Below, piece after piece: positions 36,808-48,600 of a stretch of DNA of 64,000 nt. The position numbers and the translations under genes are program-made. The DNA comes from Chaenocephalus aceratus (lineage: Eukaryota; Chordata; Actinopteri; Perciformes; Channichthyidae). Each line of letters starts with the position of its first letter. Position 1 is the stretch's first letter. The stretch is taken from contig JAMFTG010000603.1 in assembly GCA_023974075.1 (NCBI GenBank), positions 1 to 64,000 on the forward strand, in the 5' to 3' direction. The notes beneath the pieces are model-generated. The model worked only from the letters and a program-made list of their open reading frames with translations, did no database searches and was not told the DNA's origin.

Positions 36808-37580
36808 TAGAGATGTCCCGATCCGATCACGTGATCGGAGCCGATCACATGATTTTCCAAAAATCGGGGATCGGGATTTATTTTTAATTTTTTTATATCA
36901 AATTTTTTTTTTTTATGTAATGTTGCAACACAAAAATGACCATGTTCACGTCTTAAAGTCATCCTGAGGACTTAGTTTTGGTTTACAATTACACAACATC
37001 ATGTATGTGTTACTTGGGCTTGTTTTCAGACCTGGTTGCTTATTTCTCTGAAATCTGGCCACAGAGTGGGCGCAGTGTCTAATAGTAGCAGTAAGCTAAC
37101 GAGAGGCTACGTTCAGCTGGTGACTCGGGACAGAGAAAATGTCAGGAGTTTGGAAGTATTATAAAATTGAAAGCGAAGGCAGTGTAACAGCCAGATGCAA
37201 TGTTTGCAAGGCAGAGGTTCCGCGTGGTGGAAAGAACAGAGCTACGTTCAACACGACCAATCTAATACGCTAAAACAAACACCAACAACAACACAGCGAG
37301 TACACAGCGGCCACTCAGGTAACGGCACTGAAACAACCGACACTTTCAGAGACTTTTAAAAGGAAAGAGAAACTGCCCCAGAACAGTAAAAAGGCCAACA
37401 CAATAACAGCCAAGATAGCTTAATTCATCGCGTTGGATGACCAGCCGTTATCTGTTACCTTTTTTCTCTCTTCCTGCATTGCATAAAGATCGGATCGGGA
37501 AAAATCGGTATCGGCAGATTGTCAAAATCAAATGATCGGAATCGGATCGGGAGCAAAAAAAGGTGATCGGGATATCCCTA
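36808..37580 (+). mobile_element. hAT element A (ZBED-type, deleted)
   Basis: Inverted ends TAGAGATGTCCCGATCC and, on the right, TAGGGATATCCCGATC (reverse complement). It is flanked by CTTTAAAG on both sides (36800-36807, 37581-37588). It holds remnants of a BED-finger hAT transposase. Confidence 0.9.
37139..37466 (+). pseudogene. BED-finger hAT transposase remnant
   Basis: It opens MSGVWKYYKIESEG, continues RCNVCKAEVPRGG and NTTNLIR, then stops at 37271. This is a BED zinc finger with the W-Y, C-x2-C and NTTNL hallmarks but without its His pair. Further on, past another stop, comes FIALDDQPLSV, the typical start of the hAT transposase body. The catalytic core is deleted. Confidence 0.8.
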
Positions 37581-39923
37581 CTTTAAAGCAGGGGTGGGAA
37601 ACCTCCGGCCACCGGGCCGTATACGGCCCGCGAGACAATTTGGTACGGCCCTCGAGGTAATTTATAAAGACACGCAAAAAATAAAAAAATTAAAGAAATC
37701 TAGACCGCAAAAAATTAAACAAGCGAGTGTCTGTTTTTCCTGGCCACGGTCAGGGTCCTTGAACACAACACGAGCCTAACGTGTCATCACGTGGTATATG
37801 TCTCGACTGACAGGGGTGCAGTTCTGACGGAGAGCACCAGAACGCCACTCCAGCACTTCAGAAATTGCAGTACCGATAAGTCCATACACATGCCGCAGTT
37901 TCTGCGTGTCTGTGTCTTTAGTTGAAAGCCCAGTGGCGATCTGCTCATCTGTCATACTGATCAGACAGTCAATAACTGTGTTGTTATCATTAGCATCTGG
38001 TTAGCTAGCTATGCTAACGAATATAAGAAGCTTTTTCTACAACCAGTGAGGTAAAGGCACATCTTTATATGATCATTATAGTTATACAAAAAATAAGAGA
38101 ATAAAGTAAACAGGTATAAAATACTATATGACAGTTATTAATAAAGAAGAATACAGTTTGAAAGGGGAGTGATTTGTCAAATATCCATAAATTAAAAGAA
38201 AATCTGCTTACAGTTGTGTTTGGGTGTTGAGAGATGTGTCCATAGATCTCCTAATGTTGCTCTCAAAGTGCACCAGATTGATGCTTTTAACTTCAACATT
38301 TAAAAAAAAATCTTCCCTAGAGGAGGTTAGGTCCCCCCCCCCACTTAAAGGAGACCTATCATGCTATATTTAAATGATATAGTGTATGACCATACCTATA
38401 TAAGGTATATTTATACATTTTATTTTTCAAAATACCAAACGGATCATTTTTTAGACATGCCTCATTTCGCTCATTTTCGCTCTATTCCAAGCCCGTCTTT
38501 GAAAATTCTGAGCAGCAGCTGACCACGCCCCCCTGCAGAAGAGCAGGCATGAGCCGGCGAGAGTCACGTTACCATGCTTGTTGTGATTACGAGTGTCGAA
38601 TAAACATGTCATCTTAGAGCAATGCATGTGTTCAAGCATATTATCAATTTGATCCAGAAACTGACCCTGAAGCAGCGGAGGTTTTGGTGGAGGTGCAAAA
38701 ATCTCGGTTGCAGCAGGACGTTTCTGAATGGTTAGCTGACAAGCTGTTGTCCCTATTTATTTTACTCTGTTACGATGCTTGCTCCTTATTCCGTTCATAT
38801 TTCGGCTAATTAGCAAGAATGCAATGTGTACAGTTTGTAACGCAAAAACAGCGATATATATTTATATATTTATAAAGGGAGACATTCATATTTTCAGCAT
38901 ATATACAATGGCCTCATTGCGTTTATTAATAGTTTACAGTCCTTTTCTTCCAACATCGTGCAACAACCGTTGGAAAGTTGAATAACTTAGGATGATAAAA
39001 AGTATAACTCCAACAACACCTCAGTTGTCAGCAATGTGTGTAGTTTCATGTGTTTTTAAAAGCTCAGTTATTGACTTCTTTGTGCAAATTGCGCCACGAT
39101 GCCTTCTGAACGGAGAATGTGTGCTGCATGGAGATACCACTGGTAACATTTTTGACAGCTTTACTAAGTTGTCTGTTTAAATACATTTTTCACGTCATTC
39201 AATATACGTTTATCACAATGTGTCAAGACGGATGCAGTAACTTGAGGACTCTGTAACCTGTATGGTGGACCATCCTGGATTGGAGCCTGTGTGGCTAAAT
39301 GTGTTCTCCCTGCAGAATGCGTTGAATATTTACAGAGCTGAACATGGTGGACTACAGTTGAGGCAAATAGAGCAGTGAGTGGTTTGTTTGTTTTAACTGA
39401 AATTGTAAAATGAATGCTAATATTGTTCATGGAAATAAATACTGGTGTATATGGCTTTATGCAATCTTTCATTCTGTCATTGTACATGTACTATTATATT
39501 ATATACTACACAGCAATGGCATAACACACCCATGTGTACGACAAAAAGGTCCACACATACAACCTTATGCTCTTGAAATCAGAATATTCTTTACCCATCC
39601 AAACATGAATAATCACGACACATTTTGATATCAACTCGGAACTTTATTGTCAAAATCAACGGTTAAAAAAACCCATAAAAAAAAACTAAATGTAGCCTAC
39701 TTGTATTTTGTATAAATGTCACTAAATATTTTTACAGAAGCTTTGTGAGCTGGTGCTGGGGCTTCCTTGGATGCAGGATCAGAGTGGTGATTCCGGCCTG
39801 CGTTGTCCTCAGGATACGCAGGGAGTTTGCTGATCCGTGAAATGTCGATGTTGGGTTCAGACAGCAGCCAAATTGAACCGTGTAGCATACCCGGCGATGA
39901 CATCCTCCCTCTCAGGTCGCTCA

Positions 39924-40310
39924 TAATGGTGCAGGGTCCACAAAGACTTGGTCGAAGATGAGGTCCATCAAGTTGGCCACGTAGGGCTGTGCAATGGTAA
40001 AAAAAGCACAACAAAAAATGTAGTTTAGATTAGTATATGCATGTATAAAACTGAAACTTCTTTCTAATTTTTTTATTTTATATTTGTAAATAGTTGTATA
40101 ATAAATATTTTAAACACTTACGGAATGTGGGGTCAGTCTTTACTGGTTTGCTCTGCATTCTCCCTTCCTGGCCTTTGGGAACTGCAGTTTATACAGAGGG
40201 TTTCCAGTGGATGTAGTGGCTTGTGCACGCTCCGCGTTTTCATTGTAGTGCAGGGCTGCCAGGTACAGTCTTTCATTTCCGCCATGATAAAAAAAAATGT
40301 AAATAATAGC
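39924..40310 (-). pseudogene. C-terminal part of THAP-transposon protein, frameshifted
   Basis: The first block reads ERLYLAALHYNENAERAQATT followed by LYKLQFPKARKG. The frame then shifts by one to give KPVKTDPTF, up to a GTAAGT donor near 40121. After an AG at about 39987 the frame continues YVANLMDLIFDQVFVDPAP and stops. The LAALHxNEN..RxQA and FDQVFVDPAP wording recurs in uncharacterised fish transposon proteins. The frameshift means this copy is inactive. Confidence 0.55.
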
Positions 40311-40789
40311 AAAGGATGTACAAATTGTCACTAATTAGTAAGTATGTGAGGTGCTGGCCTGTAAAGAAGAACACATAGTTAGAACAAAATCATCTCAACT
40401 TAGTATTCAGGATGAGAAAATACTATTTGGATAAATATAGTCTGAAATCCCAAAAGATGGGGCTAAAACTCTATTTAGCAAAACTCTCTATTTAGCAAAG
40501 CTCTTTGCTTAGCCTTTTCCAATCTGAGTTAGTTTTGAACCGTAACGTGCATGCTGTGTTTCTGACTCAATACAGATGATGTGTTGGAGAGGGGCTGAGC
40601 TCAGTAGACTGACTGTAATGAGTGCTAGCCACTAATTAGCCTGTTGCTAGAGGTAAGGCCTTGTCAACAACAACAGACCAACGGGGCTTTAGCTCAGTTT
40701 TACTCGTGGTATGTGTCCCCCCTCGCATACATACACAGTGTTGTATCCTAACACATCCCCATTTATATTCATGTGCGCAAACAAGTAAA

Positions 40790-41150
40790 CACACAAAAGC
40801 TTTTACATATAACGCTGCAAAAAACGGCATGTCTCATTAGCGTAGCGTAGCGTAGCTTAGCTTAGCTTACAGATCGATGATATCTGATCGTTCTTACAGA
40901 CTACAATCACAAAAGCTTTTACATATAACGCTGGAAAAAACGGCATGTCTCATTAGCGTAGCTTAGCTTACAGATCAATGATATCTGATCGTTCTTACAG
41001 ACTACAATCACAAAAGCTTTTACATATAACGCTGGAAAAAACGGCATATCTCATTAGCGTAGCTTAGCTTACAGATCAATGATATCTGATCGTTCTTACA
41101 GACTACAATCACAAAAGCTTTTACATATAACGCTGGAAAAAACGGCACTT
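40790..41150. repeat. 101-bp tandem repeat, about 3.5 copies
   Basis: Units begin 'aaaagcttttacatataacg' at 40795, 40911, 41012 and 41113. The last two periods are exactly 101 bp; the first is 116 bp because of an extra 'gtagcgtagcttagctt' run. It lies in an intron of the THAP transposon. Confidence 0.92.
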
Positions 41151-41507
41151 GCCTACAGAAGATTACGTTTGTTATTATAACTTACTCAATATGATTTTAG
41201 AGGATACAAAATACTAATAAATAGGAGAATAAATACTTGTGTTATCGCTTAGGGCGTGGCTTTACAGCCTTCACACAGATCGCCATTACGGCAGTATGTC
41301 TGAACATGTTAGCAAATGCCTGATAATTCAAATAAAAGACAAAGCAAAGACTGCGGAGCGTACAAAATAAAATGCTACAAAAATATATAAACACCTAACC
41401 GATTACTATTTCGGTTTGAGGCGACATTGTAACGGCGAAGCTACATGCTACATGCTACAAGCTAGAGATAGCTTTATCAGGAAAAACACCGCAAAATAAA
41501 AACTTAC

Positions 41508-41822
41508 AGCTTCAAAATTGGATGTGTCCTCACTGGCCTGGTCCCGGATGGTTGGTATTGATCCCGGGTTTAGCATTACTTTGGAGGCATATCCGTGTTG
41601 GACTTGAGACAAGTTCATAAACATGTCCGTCGTAAAATGTTTGGAACACACAAACAGAAATCTGCCGTGGTCTTCTGGCACATGTCCCTTGTAAATGAAG
41701 TCTAGCCACAGATTCATTTCTTTTTCCACTGATGGCATTGCATGCAGTCCCCTGTCCCGAGTCTTGCAGCCAACAACAGCACAACGTTTAACTATCTTAG
41801 ACATCCTGGCAAGAGCAGGCAA
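41508..41822 (-). CDS. THAP zinc-finger exon of transposon
   Basis: One open exon of 105 codons ending in a good GTAAGT donor (phase 0). It shows a THAP finger: CAVVGCKT (C2), then W-x2-F (WLDFIY), VCSKHF (C and H) and the closing NPGSIPT box. THAP fingers bind DNA and sit at the front of several transposases. Here it is presumably the end-binding domain of the surrounding element. The start could be either of two nearby ATGs; the second (MSKIVKRC) gives the usual THAP spacing. Domesticated host use is possible but unsupported, since downstream parts are broken. Confidence 0.75.
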
Positions 41823-42610
41823 AAACAGGCAAAAACACAGATGTGGGTTGATTTAGCCTGCCGATAGCCTATATGCGAATGAGAGGTTTGGCAATGCACG
41901 TGGCCGTGGCTCATTCCCCTGATAGGTGGAGAGTTGACCAATAAACCGAGGACTTCTCTGTGACGTAGAAAAGTATTGAAATCTGGATCCGTTTTTTTCA
42001 GATCCGTTGCAGCCCCTTTTTTAGAGATTTGGCAAAGGAGGAAAATAGAGAGGGTTGTGTTTTCTGACACTTGGTGAGTTCCCTGGAACACCGGGGACAC
42101 ATATTCATGTATAAAATACGTACAAAGGTGCATTTTGCATGATAGGTCCCCTTTAAATCATGTTCACATGGATAGGAAACTAAATACATTTGCACACATC
42201 TTGTGTCCATATCTCTCTGTTTTGGTGGTCACGCCACACCCTGCACGTGCATGCATACGCGAGTCATGTTGAGATATCTGGATTAAGAGGTTGCTTTTTC
42301 TTTGCACAGAATGAAATGAATGGGCTGTGATTTTAGTTTTTTTAAGCAGAGGTCAATCATTTGTACGGCCCTCTGAGGATATTGTAAAAATTGAAATGGC
42401 CCTTGAGAGGAAAAAGGTTCCTCACCCCTGCTTTAAAGCAACCCAACGGAAGTTTCATGTAAGTTTAGTTCTTTCACTCGTAGCTCGGGCTGCGGGGTGC
42501 TAGAGACGGGAGCACGTTGATGCGACCTTCCTAGCCGGAGATATGGCCCCATTTTACAATAAACTTCCATTGGGTCGCTAAAAAATAAATATCGCAAATC
42601 GAATCGTGTG

Positions 42611-43364
42611 TGTTGCGTTTGTTTTTTTGTGTTTTTGTTTGTAATTATATTAAGCTTACATATACATATGTATTCTGCATTTTGTATATCTTGTAAGTTA
42701 TTGTTGTTTTCTTATTTTTATTGTGCACTTTTAGTTTAGAACCTATAAGACAAGTTAAATATAGAATGATCTTATTTAAAAAGGGTAAAATGCAATAAAA
42801 GCTGTCATCCATCCCCGTGCAGGGCAATACTTTATGGTTTCCATGGTATTATTATTAAAACATTTTGGTGACCTTATCCTTCACCAGTAACAATGTGGCT
42901 CAAAATGTCATATGTGTATTTCTAAGGTCATATCCAGTCTCTACAACACAGCCATTGTTTTTATTTCTTTTTTTGGTGACCTTCCATGACCTTTCTCACG
43001 TTTTGTGCAATAATATATTGTGCAACTGTATTGTGTTTGCGCAGTTGATACAGAAATTATTTTTGATTGTCACTTCATGAATTAGGCAGCTTGAAAAGAG
43101 GTAACGTATCTAAAAGCAGTTTCGGCAACTTACTTCTGGGTATTACTATTTTTATACTTGAAATATTAAATTCCTCACTGTAGGTGCTGTATGAATATGT
43201 CATTTTAAATTATGCAGACACTTGCTGTGGTGTAAGTAACTAAGAACATGTATTCAAGTTATGCACTTAAGTATCATTTTGGGGTACTTGTACTTGAGTC
43301 TGCATTTCTGCTACGTTCTACTTTACTTGTAGTTACTTTTAACATAAATACTCTTGTTAACATG
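42611..43364. other. AT-rich spacer
   Basis: No gene recognised. From about 43245 it contains 'agtacttgtacttgag' sequence of the same repeat family as in nes introns 1 and 2. Confidence 0.4.
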
Positions 43365-43600
43365 TCCGGCAGTGGCTCAGTCCGTAGGGGCTTGGACTGT
43401 GAGCCGTAGGGTTCAAGTCCCCGACCAGACCTAAATATGGACTGTGGACTGCTACTTGGAGAGGTCTCAGTTCACCCCCTGCCCTGCCGTGGTGCCCTTG
43501 AGCAAGGCACTGGACATCCCCCTTCCCCCCTCACTCCCATTGCTCCCCGGGCGCTGTGCAATAGCTGCCCACTGCTCCTAGTACTAGACTCCCGGTACTA
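43365..43600 (+). mobile_element. tRNA-derived SINE
   Basis: The head has 'cagtggctcagtccgta' (A box) and 'gggttcaagtcc' (B box). The body 'gcccttgagcaaggcactg' and 'ctccccgggcgctg' is widespread in percomorph SINEs. It sits inside an 'acttgtacttgag' repeat. Confidence 0.85.
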
Positions 43601-44110
43601 CTATATATATATATATTTTCTACTTTTTAATGTACTCCATACTGACACATTACAACAAAACTGAATAAAACAATATTCCATATCATATAAAACACATTAA
43701 TAAAAAGCATTCTGCACAATGAGTACTTTTGCTTTTGAAACCGGAGTACATTTAGCTGATAATACTTCTGTACTTTTACTTAAATAACATTAAAAACCAG
43801 GACTTTTACTTCTAATGGAGTATGTGTAGATTGTGGCATTAATAGTGTTATATTTTGTTATCTTCACGGTCTACAGTATATTCTCTACTTTTTAATGCTG
43901 TTTTAATTCTACTTTGAGATGTTTAATTTCCAGTATTGTTTGTTTCTACTCTTTAATTTCTACTTATGTGCAATGCCTTGTTTTTTTTTTATGCTGCTGC
44001 ACTGAAAAATGTGCCAATTTGGGTTCAATAAAGTACATCTTATCTCTTATCTTATTAGTACTTCTACTTAAGTAACGGATCTGAGTACTTTTCCACAACT
44101 GGATAATTGT
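43601..44110. repeat. 'tacttctactt' repeat and LINE/SINE-type tail
   Basis: Contains fragments of the hAT-like 'gtacttttacttaagta' family and, at 44013-44060, a 'ggttcaataaagtacatctta' tail with TCTTAT repeats like that at 3745-3780. Confidence 0.5.
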
Positions 44111-45429
44111 CTATCTTAACAAGCTTTAGAAAAATAACATCTTCCGGATAAAGTAATTATATACAGCTAATCATATTTGACAGTAATGTGTTTTTCAAAG
44201 CTGCTGCCAACTTGCATCCTTATACAAGTGGCTTATAAATTCATACTTGTAATACCCAACTGCCTAACTGCCAAACCACAGAAGGATTACTAATGTATTT
44301 CCTTAGCAACACGAGCCTCGGATTAGACAATGACAGTGACTGCAAATTGTGTGTTAAGAAAAACAGAACTTCCAAACGGCTGTGGTGTCACTTGCATGAG
44401 CACTGCCTCTTTATCAGAGGAAGTGTTAGTATTCAAACTAGCCGTGGAAGAAAACTTCCTCAAAGGCATTTCAGCGTGTACAAATATGTTAGATTTAAAA
44501 GATTAAAATCAGTCTGGTTGGTTTTAATTTATATAGCAACAGTAAGTGAGGAAATACATGCAAAACACTATATGCAATAAAACAATATATACAACTTTAG
44601 AGCAAGCCATTCATACCTTCTGCAGCTGTCAGTACATATGTCTTCTGATCCATTAATATTTCGTATTTTATCGTGAGTTTCTGATGATTGGAGATGTGTA
44701 TGTGATACTGGAAATGGCTGTTGCAGTGTTGACAGATTGCCACTAGATGGAGATGGTGGAGTCCTGCTTATCCTCCTCCAGTATCATGAGGGCACTGACG
44801 GTACAAGGCCGATACAACATATCAGATTTCTATATGAAAGATATCCCTTTCTTTCTGCAGCCGTCAACATTTAAAACCACTACGACAACCACACATCATA
44901 CAGACTATGTCTTTATGCAAGAACACGACTATATGTAATGTACACTCCTTGCATTCTTTGATATGCTGCTGCTAGTAGCGCAACATTCACTGTTATGTCC
45001 AAAATAATACATTATATACAACTTCAACACCTTTATATGTTCACTTAACTTTCAAAATGCTGCCACTTATTTTTAACCATGGATGTGTACCTAGTGTATA
45101 CTTGCTTGTCTTTATTTTTCTAATGTCTGCTGGTCTCCCTATAATTAAAATGCTAGCTTGCTCCTTTTATCATTTGCTTTTAATCTGTGTTGTTGCTTTT
45201 GCTGTTGATCTGGAAATGTCGCAGCTGCGGGACTAATACAATATTTCTGATAACTACTGCTAATGTGCATATACTGTCATTTGAGTCCCTGTCTGTCAGT
45301 ACTGTGATTCCTCTTGTTATCCTGCTTTCTTTAAGTTCCCATCTTCTACATATCTTGTTATTTCTTACAGGGATAAACTGCCAGACATTTTGGATGTCTA
45401 AGATTTAAAAAAAAGTGGCAGCAGTGAAA
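44111..45429. other. Region upstream of nes, nothing recognised
   Basis: No supported gene; it may hold nes regulatory sequence, but I can point to no specific site. Confidence 0.35.
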
Positions 45430-45573
45430 GAGTTAACCCTGGAAATTACATCATCCCCTTTCTCTGCCCTTTCCCATCTCCTCCCTCTCCTCCCCTCCTC
45501 TCTCCCCTTCTGTATGAAAGGGAAGCCTCCAACACTTCCAGAGCCTCACTCTCGCAGAAACCACCCCCCCACA

Positions 45574-45617
<44 letters not shown>

Positions 45618-45697
45618 CTGATTGAGGCCTGGACACGGAGATACAATCATAATCAGTGTTTCCCTCTGAGTGAGGCCAAATCTCTCTGTTTTCTAAC
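45430..45697 (+). promoter_or_regulatory. Probable nes 5' UTR / proximal region
   Basis: The 270 nt before the nes ATG contain a long pyrimidine tract (45453-45515) and a (CA)n run (45568-45617). No clear TATA box is seen at a good distance, so the transcription start is not placed. The ATG context 'aacATGgag' is good (A at -3, G at +4). Confidence 0.35.
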
Positions 45698-48600
45698 ATG
45701 GAGCTGCACAAATCCTTCCACCTGGGCGACGAGAAACACCAGATGCTGAATCTGAACCGACGCCTGGAGACTTACCTGAGCCGGGTCAAACTCCTGGAGC
45801 AGGAAAATGCACTTCTGGAGAAAGAGATCGAGGCGATGAGGTGCAGTAATCGGGGAGTATCTTCAAGGAGGAAGGGCCTGGAGGAAGAGATGCTACAGGT
45901 AAGATAAGATTCAAGATGCAAGGCTTTTATTGTCATGTGTGCATAGCTACAGTTTAGATATGACAATGAAAATCTGAAGTCAAAGGCTCCTCCAACAGTG
46001 CAACACAATAAAACAGATAAAATAGTGCAAGTATATACAAATAAAATAGAATATAATAGTGCAAGAATACTCTATATACAAGTAATTGGAATATTGATAA
46101 GTTGCAAACAGATGAATGTTATGGATGTTCTTTCAAAAGTTCAGGTGTTTAATATTCTCATGGCCTGAGGGATGAAACTGTCTCTGAGAGTCTGATGGTT
46201 TAGACCTGATAAGATAAGAAGTACTCTATTGATCCCAATGGCAGCAACATAAAAAGACAAGGCAATGTATATTGGAGAAATTAAAAGACTAGAAATGAAC
46301 AATTCAAAATGATCTACCTAATTACACGTTCGAAAAATAGAAATAAAATAGCATTAAAAAAGTAAAAAATAATCGATACGGCTTCATTGGCGATATTGTA
46401 TCGATAAATGGACGCAGGGATGCAAACAGGTATGGTGAAAAAAGAGAGAACTATTCGAAGCAGAAACAAAACAGCGTAATATACCATCTGACAAAGGCCT
46501 GCGCTATAATGCTTCAATTAACTGGCTATTCTTTTATCATATACTCAGATCAATAGGAGACAGAGATGTTAAGTTATAAATCAAGGGTTTTTATTATTAT
46601 TTACAGCAGGGGTGGGGAACCTTTTTCCTTTATATTTTTACAACATCCTCCGAGGGCCGTACAAATGATGAACTCAACCTCTGCTTAAAAAACTAAAATC
46701 ACAGCCCATTCATTTGGCCTTTCTTTCATTCTGTGCAAAGAAAAAGCAAACTCTTAATCCAGATATGTTACCATGACTCACGCATGCATGCATGTGCACG
46801 ATTGTGGCATGACCACCAGAAACTTTTCCAATACACAAATCACCCAAATCAGCGTTAAAAAAGCGGGAGGCGCCGAAAAGCGACTAATTTGCATCACTGA
46901 GACGCCAGATATCGATATTTTATTAGATAAACGATAGCATATCCATCCGAAAGATGGTCGTACACTTGACTGATGATTTTCATACACAAAGACAAAAAAC
47001 AACTAATGCATTTAAGCTACATCCATATTAGCATTACTTTAGCATAGCATTAAACAAGTGAACTTCAAATAGTTAGCCAAGTTAACGATTTAAGACACAA
47101 ACGACATTTGTACAACAGTTAACACTAACCTTGTGCCTCTTCGGGGTGCTAATACTTAAATGTAAACTTCATATTTTGATATCGCCGTATTTAAATGTAG
47201 ATATCTCCGTTAATATATGTACTTTATCTCTGCTCTTGATCCGTCATGTTTTAGCTTTGGGAATAGTAACTTCCTGTTAATAGCGCAAAGTCGCCTTCAA
47301 CATAAAAGCATGTCTATGTAAAACAGGAAGTTAAGCTAAATTACACTTCAGACATGTATACAACTGCAATGAAAGTAACACAAACACTTTTCGGTTTAAA
47401 GAAAACACAAATTGGGTTATTTACATGAACTATTCATATTGCAAATCCAAATTAAAGTGTTGGTAACAATAGCTTTTTCAATTGACTAAAAGGTGCTGAG
47501 CTTTTTCTTGTGCGGTCATGGCCATGGGTAAAGTCAGTGGGATTGGCAGGAAGTTAGTCCAAACAAAGATGGAGTCAGCGGAGAAAGAAATCAGAAATGC
47601 GCCTGTCGCGTTTAAATCAAAGGTGTGAAATTATTTGTGATTTTTTTAACCAGGAAGGGAAGACAGGCATGGATATGAGCCGTGTGATTTGCAATATCGC
47701 AATATATCATATCACAATACTTAGCATATCGTAGAATCGCAATACTATCTTATCGTGGGGAGCCTTGTGATTCCCTTTGTTACTGTACTTAAGTACATTT
47801 TTCTGGTATCAGTACTTTACTCCACATGTTTTTCTGACGACTTTTTAAATTTGCATTTTGAACACAAATACCTGTACTTTCTACTTCTTACATGTTGAAC
47901 TCAAATACCTGTACTTTCTACTTCTTACACTTTGAACCCAAATACCTGTACTTTCTACTTCTTACACTTTGAACCCAAATACCTGTACTTTCTACTTCTT
48001 ACATGTTGAACTCAAATACCTGTACTTTCTACTTCTTACATGTTGAACCCAAATACCTGTACTTTCTACTTCTTACATGTTGAACTCAAATACCTGTACT
48101 TTCTACTTCTTACATGTTGAACTCAAATACCTGTACTTTCTACTTCTTACATGTTGAACACAAATACCTGTACTTTCTACTTCTTACATGTTGAACTCAA
48201 ATACCTGTACTTTCTACTTCTTACATGTTGAACACAAATACCTGTACTTTCTACTTCTTACACTTTGAACCCAAATACCTGTACTTTCTACTTCTTACAT
48301 GTTGAACTCAAATACCTGTACTTTCTACTTCTTACATGTTGAACTCAAATACCTGTACTTTCTACTTCTTACATGTTGAACACAAATACCTGTACTTTCT
48401 ACTTCTTACACTTTGAACCCAAATACCTGTACTTTCTACTTCTTACATGTTGAACTCAAATACCTGTACTTTCTACTTCTTACATGTTGAACTCAAATAC
48501 CTGTACTTTCTACTTCTTACATGTTGAACTCAAATACCTGTACTTTCTACTTCTTACATGTTGAACTCAAATACCTGTACTTTCTACTTCTTACATGTTG

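Larger units (their letters stand above)
38349..42152 (-). mobile_element. TTAA-flanked THAP transposon (Kolobok/T2-like)
   Basis: Flanked by TTAA (38345-38348 and 42153-42156), with inverted ends AGGAGACCTATCATGC and, on the right, AGGGGACCTATCATGC (reverse complement). TTAA targets plus AGGRR-type ends and a THAP domain fit the Kolobok/T2 group as I know it. The minus-strand transposase is spread over exons and is damaged (see 41508-41822 and 39924-40310). An AATAAA lies near 39645 on the same strand. Confidence 0.75.
37589..42430. mobile_element. hAT element B, host of a THAP transposon
   Basis: Inverted ends CAGGGGTGGGAAACC and GGTTCCTCACCCCTG, flanked by CTTTAAAG (37581-37588 and 42431-42438). 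Its own length is about 1.04 kb; the rest is the TTAA transposon at 38349-42152. A partial copy of its right end, in inverted orientation, is at 46606-46830. No clear transposase of its own. Confidence 0.88.
36525..42610 (-). mobile_element. Small DNA element split by nested insertions
   Basis: The outer pieces 36525-36807 and 42431-42610 together match, in inverted orientation, the uninterrupted element at 63105-63719 (landmarks 'aatcagaagtggcccatgat', 'cccaacggaagttt', 'cgtagctcgggctgc'). The break is exactly at CTTTAAAG, which occurs once in the intact copy near 63331-63344. Confidence 0.85.

Noticed and set aside
43365..43440. Possible tRNA gene
   Set aside because: It has A- and B-box promoter motifs but continues into a SINE body and lacks a proper cloverleaf.
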